DNA from: Puccinellia tenuiflora
Lineage: Eukaryota > Streptophyta > Magnoliopsida > Poales > Poaceae
Direction of reading: 5' to 3'
Length of the DNA stretch: 64,000 nucleotides
NCBI GenBank assembly: GCA_012064385.1
Contig: QRDG01000346.1
Location: 289,880 to 353,879 of the forward strand
A program made the translations under genes and the position numbers. The notes below the pieces were generated by a model, which was given only the letters and a program-made list of their open reading frames with translations, was not told the DNA's origin and did no database searches. How positions within the stretch are numbered: position 1 is the stretch's first letter; the number at the start of each line of letters is the position of its first letter. This document shows positions 56,886-64,000 of the stretch, one piece after another.

Positions 56886-57379
56886 AAAGCTATAGGACCC
56901 GCCACTACCGGCTGACTACCGCGCAACTACCGGAAAATGGCATCTGTTGGAGGTCCAGTACTACCAGCCGGGAAGCTGAACTACCAAACCACCGGTACTA
57001 CCGGCCAACTGCGCGGGACAACCACCGGAAAAGCCTTCTGTAAGAGGTCCGACAGTAGACCGTAACTGAGCCGGAACTATCGCTCGTCCGGTACTACCGG
57101 CCGAGGGCCTGTACTACCGCCCGGCGCGGGCTGAGAGCAGTTTTGGCCCTTAAGCCTTGTAACCTTATCCACTCACGTACCCCTTCGTGGTTAGAATATA
57201 AGTAGGTTTCCGTCCACTCAAATCTAGGGTTATAATAGAATATAACTAAGAACTTGAGCTTTGCTCCTACCTTCCCTTTGTGGATTGACATGGCCACTCT
57301 AGAATTCCTCTAGGTGAAGTACAAGGCCCCTCTTTGTGCAAAGTCTCTCCCAAGTGTGATTGTACCCCCAAGGTCTCTC
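56886..57379. other. Remnant of an older LTR element with 'actaccgg' repeats
   Basis: Continuation of the sequence broken at 46562. It has many copies of 'ggtactaccgg' / 'ccggtactacc', a motif seen in some Triticeae LTR elements, and continues at 60518-60744 after the next insertion. No open frame of note. Confidence 0.45.
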
Positions 57380-57471
57380 TGTAACATCCCAAGATTTTCA
57401 AAATTTTGAAAATTCAGAGGGATAAAAAACTTTTGTTGTTTAAGATTAAAATTTTAAAATCATGCATGGCA

Positions 57472-57515
<44 letters not shown>

Positions 57516-60512
57516 GTGTTTGTTGCATTTTAGTTGCTCAAAATAGTTTGTATTTTAAACATGAAATTTATATTTTATTAGGAGACATAAAGGGTGCAAA
57601 GTAACCCTAGTCAATATTTCAAATATTTTAATTTTATTTGATGACAAGATTAGTGTCATTAAATTCTATTTTTGATAAGCTCTCTAAAAAGTATTTTTGC
57701 AAAAAAAATTATAAAAAGTTTTGCTATAGTTTATTTTCTGTTTTTTAAGCAGAGAAAAGAAAAGGAGAAAAGTTTATGTCAAAAAAAAAGAAAACGGCCG
57801 CAGCCTCCCGAGCCAGCCCAGCAAGCCGGCCCAGGACCAGCCCAGCTCACCCCCGCACCGGCCCCCTCCCTCTCTTTTCTTTCTCTCTTTCTTTCTCTCT
57901 CTCGTCTGACGCCGTGACCAACAAGGATTCGATCGAATCCTAACGAATTCAGCACGAATTCATCGCCCCGCACCCGCCTATATAAGCCCCACTTCTTCCG
58001 CTCCTAAACGCCTCCAAAAACCCTAGCAAATCGCCACCGTGCCGCCCAAGCTCGAGCTCGCCGCGCCGCCATTGCCGCCGGTAAGAAACCGATCTCCGGC
58101 CGTTCTCCGACGACCCCAGCCCCTCTCTTCCTCCCCTCTCACTTTGTCTCGACCGTGCGCATCTTCTTGACATGCTCGGGTATTTTTTCCGTCACCAGAT
58201 CGACGCGTACGTGCATGAACGAAGCTATCCGCCGCCACCCACAACTCCGGCGAGCAATCACCGGAGGAGGAGACGACCGCGGAGCACGCCACCTCGCCAC
58301 TTGGACCGCCTCGTCACGCTGATCACCGGGGTAAGATCCGCGTGTCCTAGAACACCGTAGTTCGCCGGGAATGCCCGATGCTGCTCCGTCGCCGCCGCGC
58401 ACCGCCGTCCGCCGTAACCCTAACTCCGGTCGGCCCGAGATGCTTTTAATCTCAACCGTTGGATCTAGATCGCACGGTCCTTTTTATTTCCCTAACCCGA
58501 ACCGGTATCAACCAATCAGATCGCGCTGAGTCAGCCACACAGTCAGCATCCTGTCAGCGCCACGTCAACGCAACATCAGCCGCCTATTTTCTGGTTTTTC
58601 CCGAATTAGATTTAATTGGCAGTTTTACAGTAAACCCCCTATAACTTCAAACCATTATAACTTTTGAATGGCTCGGCCAAATTTAACAAACTTTATATTT
58701 TTGAAAACCTCTTGACCTGTCGAATATTTTAGAACTGTTAGTTCTCTATTTTGCCAATTTAAAATTATTCAAATTTCAAATAAGAGATTTGAGTAATTTT
58801 GGCATATCTTTAAATCTATACAATATTTTAAATTGTTTTCTTCTGCAAAAGTGTATCTTTTAGTGTCCTCTGTCCAGTAGATATTTTAGTTTGCACTTGT
58901 GCATCATGCATTGATAATGTTCTTGTAGAAACTCAAATAGTGGTATTTTGGCTATGGTAATTGTTTTTAAATTATTAAAACCACTAAAATTATGAATCAT
59001 GAGCATCATGCATATAGTAATTAACAGAAAGTAATAACTTTATTAATTGCTAACTTTGACTTGTGTTGTTAGCAAATCATCTTGTATGCATGTTTTATTG
59101 TATTGCCATTTTGTCTGTGTATTGATTTTATGCAAATTGTGTGTTTAGATTGTGAAGAGTGCCAAGAGTGCTGTGAGTGCTGCAACAACCTGAACAACTG
59201 TCAAGGCAAGTGCATACGCCATTCATGAATGACCTATTATTATTTTTATATATGGCATTGTAGACTATTTCCCAGTAGTATGCATGATAGGATGTTTTAT
59301 TAAATCTATATGCTATGCAAACCTGTAGGCTAGCCACATGGATTAGCTGACTAGTGACCTATATTAATTCAGTAGATTTGCTTGCTGCAAAATGAATTTT
59401 TTTATTGTATATGAGTTAAGGAAAAAAATCTACTAAATTAATGAAACACCTGGGTGGATTTGGAGTTGCTCTATTGGTGGTTCAAAGTTGAGTGGCTGCT
59501 CAGACCCATTTCTGCGGGTACCTGAGTATGTGCACTTGTGCTAGCCACCCAGGGTCTTGAGATTTCATGTCACTCCATGTCTAGTTTACTTCCAGTGCAG
59601 CCACTAGTCATATGGGCTCTGTCTTGATTAAGTATGTTGAGTGGACCTGACCGGACGAACAAGCAGATGTAGGGGATGTAGGTGGGTATTGTTCGGACGT
59701 GTGTATGGGAAAGCTCTTCGGAAAGATCTCGTCTTGGTCTTCTCCTTTCCTTTTCACTAAATGAGGGTTAATGATAGAATGGGTTGATCGAGTCTAGTAG
59801 GGAAAGTGTCACAAACTCTCGAGAGTAAATAAAACTAAGATCTTAGCCGTGTCCCCGGTTATGGACAAATTGAGTAACTAAGCAAGGTGGTCGACGGAAA
59901 AATCTCATTCATTCCAATTTTAGAATAAAATTTGATGGGTGAACAAGGGTAGAAGATATATTGGTTTTCATGCCATGTTTATCTCATTAATAGTTGGTTT
60001 TTAAAAGAAATGTTTTACAAGTGTAGGATAAAATTTGCTTTGCGCAAGAGCCATGAAATCCACAAGCCAAATATGCATGTAGAATAGTCCCTGCCATTTA
60101 TATACCACCATAGTATGACACTTGCCAGCCTGTCACAAGGTATTGACCCAAATTCTCTGGGCTGCAACGTTAATGTTGCAGGTTGTTCAGATGAGGAGTA
60201 AGGACATTTGTTATTTCGAGCTTACAACCAACATGGTCGCCAGTGGCTCGTGAAGATGATGGAGCTCAATGTTATTTATTTATGCTGCTTGAACTCTGAA
60301 TAATACTCGTGTAACTTTATTTATTTTAACCTAGCTTCGGCTATGCAAAGTTGTAATAAAGTACTTTATTTCTGGATCATTCGTAAGTGCGATGTAATAA
60401 CGTTTAACATTTATGCATGATATTACATCATGTTGGTGAATGCTAGCCATACTCGATCCAGGGCCTAGCATATTCACAATGTATTCTTGCTTTTCAAAGT
60501 GAGGGTGCTACA
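57380..60512 (+). mobile_element. Long solo LTR, 3.1 kb
   Basis: Starts TGTAACATCCCAAGATTTTC and ends GAGGGTGCTACA, with perfect target duplication ctctc (57375-57379 and 60513-60517). It contains a TATA-like 'ctatataagccc' at about 57977-57988 followed by a leader-like GC-rich part (58000-58450), then a long AT-rich part and polyadenylation-like AT stretches. No protein-coding domain is visible, so it is read as a solo LTR of a large Gypsy family. A non-coding element with the same termini cannot be excluded. Confidence 0.75.
57473..57516. repeat. (ATC)n microsatellite
   Basis: About 14 uninterrupted ATC/CAT triplets in the first 150 bp of the long LTR. Confidence 0.97.
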
Positions 60513-60744
60513 CTCTCATACTTACGATTCTACGCGCGCTCACCAATCTCTCCCGAAGATTCTACCTCGCGGTCTCTCTTTGGTATTCTATTGGTCCGAT
60601 TGGTCCTAACGGTGAGGGAAAAGGATCTCCAAGGGTAAGTCCGTCTTGTGATTGAGATCCGAGGCGTGCTCCCATGTATCTTCATGTTTCTCCCTTTCGT
60701 TCTTCGTGTTCTTCGTTTCCCGTCGTCGATCCGTAAAGATCGGG

Positions 60745-63700
60745 TGATACGTGTCAAACGTATCTATAATTTTTGATTGGTCCATGCTTGTTTTGTACCA
60801 TTGCTCCATGTTTTTACTATGGTTTCATGGCATTTACTGGACTAACCTATTAACCCAGTGCCCAGTGCTAGTTTATGTCTGTTTTATCCGTGCATTGTAG
60901 GAAATGCCCAAAAATGAAAGTGCTCGCAAAAATGTGAAACAATTACAGAAATTCTAATTCGCCGAAAAACTCCCGGAGCCAGAAGGACATGGCCAGGGGA
61001 GGCCTACATTCCCTGGGTGGGTCCCACCCGCGGCCTAGGGGGTCGCGGCCCAAGGCCGCCCCTGCCCCTCGGGCTTCCCCTGGTGACGCCCTTTGGACTA
61101 TATATTTGTCGCGACGAAAAAACCTTAACCCCCGGAGGATTTTTCCAGAAATGCAACAAAGCTCCCTCGCCATCGAGAACACAAGTTCGGGGGATAGAAT
61201 TTCCTGTTCCGGCACCTTGCTGGAATGGGGATCGACCTCCAGAGCTGAGGTTTGTACAAGCAGCTATGTGGTTATCTCTCTCTCCGATGATATGATCTTG
61301 ATTGTGATCATGAGCTTTGTTATTATAGTTGAATACATGATGTTCCCCTTCTTTATGTAATGGATATGATGTTGCTCAAGTGACGATATCTAGTATAATT
61401 TCCGGAGTTACCGCTGTGATCACGGTGCCACGGTGACAGTGCGGGTGCCGTGTGTGACTCTATGGATAATAGATTGGAGGGAGTTTTATCATGAGTTTGT
61501 TCTTCTTGATGGATTTAATAATGGAATTGAGGTCTCTTGAGGCTTATGTTTAGTATAATCTCCATGGTGCCAAAGTGACAGCGCGGGTGCCGTGAATGTA
61601 TTAGAAAGATACTATTCAAGAGATTTATTGTGGTGTTTGTTAGTACTATCTTTGGAAGCTGAAAGTGACAGCGTTCAGTGTCCCTAGATGTGGAATACAA
61701 ACTTTAAGGTGTGCTTTTGTAGCCCTACACAATTCTCACGCTATTTTGATCCACAAAAGAATGATCTCCGAGTAACGTCTACCATGCATGCTTTTGTAGG
61801 AAATATCATGTGTTTAATCATGTTAATGATGTTAAGAGTAGTCACTAGTGAAATTATGAAGCCTAGGCCTTGTTTCCAACCATTGAAACGCCGTTTTTAG
61901 TCACTTTTGACACTTGTTCGCTTGCTGCCATTTTTATTTCAGATTACAATAACCACCTTTTATCATCATTGTTGGGGGTAAGTAACCAATATTTACACCC
62001 CGGCAACAAAGCTTTTTTCCGCCACCGTTATTATAAGTATTTTACCATCTCTTCACCGAACTAGTGCACTTAGACAATTGACAATTGTATTAGGTGTGTT
62101 GGGGATACAAGAGACTTCTTGTATCTTAATTACAGGATTGCTTGAGAGGGATACTTTCAATCTCTTCCTCCCCTGTGTTCGATAAAACTTTGGTCACTCA
62201 CTTAAGGTAAATTTGCTGTTGTTCTACAAACCTCTGCGCTTGGAGGCCCAACAGAGTCTACAAGAATAGAAGCGTGTAGTAGAAATCAAGCTCTATTCTA
62301 GTGTCGTTGCTTGGGAGGAATGGTAAGCGGTACACACTTTTTCTGTCAACACGCCATAAGCTCCTTGTGGCGCAGTTGCGGAGGAGGTCAGTGCTTGAAG
62401 GTATCTTCTTTAGATCTTCAATTATATCTTTTCGTTTCTTGTTTTTATTTACTAGTTTGGCTTCTGGTAGAAAACAACAAAAATGAGAGAGCTTTATAAA
62501 ATTTATCTTGAATTAGGACATGAAGTGTTTGAATTTTTTTTAAACCTATGGAACTTTGTTTGCATGCTAGTAGCAATGTTATTATTATGCATTTTTTGAA
62601 CACCGTTATTGCTAGCGCTATTGAAAGATTTAGGCTTGAGGATTACGGTTTTGATGAAAATGATTTTTTAGTCCCCCAAGCTTTAAGGAGAAAATTTGCT
62701 TTGATGATACTATGCCTCCCATATATGATGGTTACAATGAAGAATATGATATTTTTAGTCCACCTATTATTGAGGAGCAAGTTTATTATGATTATAATAT
62801 GCCTCCTATTTATAATGATTACAATGATGGCTATGATATTTTTACTCCCACTATTACTAATGAGAATGATTATACTTACGTGGAGAGTAATAATACTTTT
62901 ATGATGGTGGATGAAAAGGATGCTTTATGTGATGGCTATATTATTTAATTTTCTTATGATGCTACTGAAAGTTATTATGAAAGTGGGAAATATGGTTATA
63001 TAAATTTTCATGTTATTAAGTTTCCTCTCTTTATGTTGAAGGTTTTAATGTTGTACTTGCTTTGCCTTTCTATGCTAGTTGTTTTATGCTTCAATGATTT
63101 ATTTTCTTACAAAATTCCTATGCATAAGAAGTGGGTTAGACTTAAATGTGTTTGATATTTGCTTATTAATGCTCTCTTTTGTGGTTCAACTCTAATTCTT
63201 ATGAGAGCATCGGTTAAATCTTCTAGCCTAGCTAAAAGGCGTTAAAGAAAAGCGCTTATGGGAGACAACCCATTATATTTTTATTTCAGTTTCTTTTGGT
63301 TTTTGTTGATTCTTGGATGTTGTTGCCTGTGTAGCAACTCCATTGTATCTTTTTGTTTTGATTTTTCTGCCAAGAAGTAGCATCTTATGCTTGGAGAGTG
63401 CAAAGTTTTAATTTGCTGTCCAGAAATAGATTATGTGCGCTTACCGTAGAAAATATTTAAAATCACCATAACATGATATTTTCCACAAATTTCTTACAAC
63501 AAGTAATATACTTCTTTCTATCTTTCAGTAGTTTTGAGTTTTCTGATTTGAGCTACGTAAATACCTCTTAAAATTCGATCTTTACAGACCGTTCTGTTTT
63601 GACATATTCCTGTCTTTATTTGCATTCGCCACTTTACGAGTGTTAATTGTGGTACTTTGCAGGTTGGGGTGCCACAATAAGACTTAGTAACAATAGCTAA

Positions 63701-64000
63701 TGTTAAATCAACTATTTACAATGTGTCCTTATAGAACCCAAGTGGATTTTACTTTAAGAGCACTAACCCCTCTAATGAAGTTATGAGAAGTTTTGTGTGA
63801 AGGGGCTTTTTAAGTTTCACGAGAGAGGATTATGCAAGAAGTTGAAGTATGTACAAAATCTCAAGCTTGGGGATTCCCCCCCATGGCATCCCCCTGGATA
63901 TTCAAGAAGACTCAAGCGTCTAAGCTTGGGGATTCCCCAAGCATCCCCTCTTCTTCATCGACAACCATCAGATCATCTCTGTTGAAACTATGTTTTTATT
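60745..64000 (+). mobile_element. Athila-type LTR retrotransposon, 5' part, runs off the window
   Basis: 5' LTR 60745-62288 (TGATACGTGTCAAACGTATC ... GTAGAAATCA), followed by AGCTCTATTCTAGTGTCGTTGCTTGG, a degenerate form of the usual 'TTCTGGCGCCGTTGCCGGGGAGG' start. The internal 1.7 kb is AT-rich with one short ORF and no gag-pol motif. Near the window end 'aagcttggggattcccc' occurs twice (63866, 63923), a sequence normally found near the 3' end of such elements, which suggests a short non-autonomous or deleted copy. Confidence 0.82.
62712..62948 (+). CDS. Short Tyr/Asp-rich repeat ORF of the Athila-type element
   Basis: 78 residues starting MPPIYDGYNEEYDIFSPP. The block MPPIYDxYNxxYDIFxPxI occurs twice, so it is an internal duplication with a Y/D/N-rich, probably unstructured composition. 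It lies about 420 bp after the LTR, where other elements have gag. I know such Tyr-rich frames from grass Athila-type elements, but no function. The upstream frame (62548-62904) overlaps it out of phase. Confidence 0.4.
   Translation: MPPIYDGYNEEYDIFSPPIIEEQVYYDYNMPPIYNDYNDGYDIFTPTITNENDYTYVESNNTFMMVDEKDALCDGYII

Overview
This window is nuclear DNA of a grass of the wheat/barley tribe (Triticeae). The evidence is densely nested transposons of Triticeae type: CACTA elements with 'tagtcccggtt' subterminal repeats, Sabrina/WHAM-like Athila LTRs, an Angela/BARE/WIS-like Copia LTR, and Stowaway MITEs with ctccctccg ends. One intact single-copy-type gene sits among them: a three-exon SMAX1-like gene (33727-37194, 1023 aa, plus strand) with a GC-rich first exon, as is common in grasses. 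I saw no rRNA, tRNA or CRISPR array.

Layout. 1-3884: LINE reverse-transcriptase remains cut by an LTR, a Stowaway MITE, an LTR fragment and a Harbinger deletion derivative. 3885-16252: one complete 12.4-kb CACTA transposon (3-bp TSD acg) with a decayed TNP2 transposase, a multi-exon gene ending in a Ulp1-type protease domain, and two smaller genes. 16256-24671: Tourist-type MITE, a GC-rich retroposon split by an internally deleted Athila-type element, and a Copia solo LTR bracketed by a 75-bp direct repeat. 24672-31035: a TAA-flanked Harbinger-type element carrying an unknown ORF, broken by three solo LTRs. 31039-33206: a second Harbinger element sharing the same TAA, with a DDE transposase that is open throughout if an 87-bp GT-AG intron is assumed. 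33207-37194: promoter region and SMAX1. 37195-46562: MITEs (one MULE type with a perfect 9-bp TSD), a 5'-truncated LINE, a short retroposon, a solo LTR with a MITE inside it, and small fragments of TE genes. 46563-56880: a Tat-like non-autonomous Gypsy element with a short gag and a long antisense ORF, itself split by a very young 2.8-kb LTR element. 57380-60512: a 3.1-kb solo LTR. 60745-end: the 5' LTR and internal start of another Athila-type element that runs off the window.

How the parts relate. The only likely host function is SMAX1, a nuclear Clp-ATPase-like repressor in karrikin/KAI2-ligand signalling. Almost everything else is mobile DNA whose order of insertion can be read from target-site duplications. 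Six solo LTRs and many C-to-T type stop codons indicate strong recombinational removal and methylation-driven decay. Family names, splice sites and catalytic residues were recognised by eye; no search was run.
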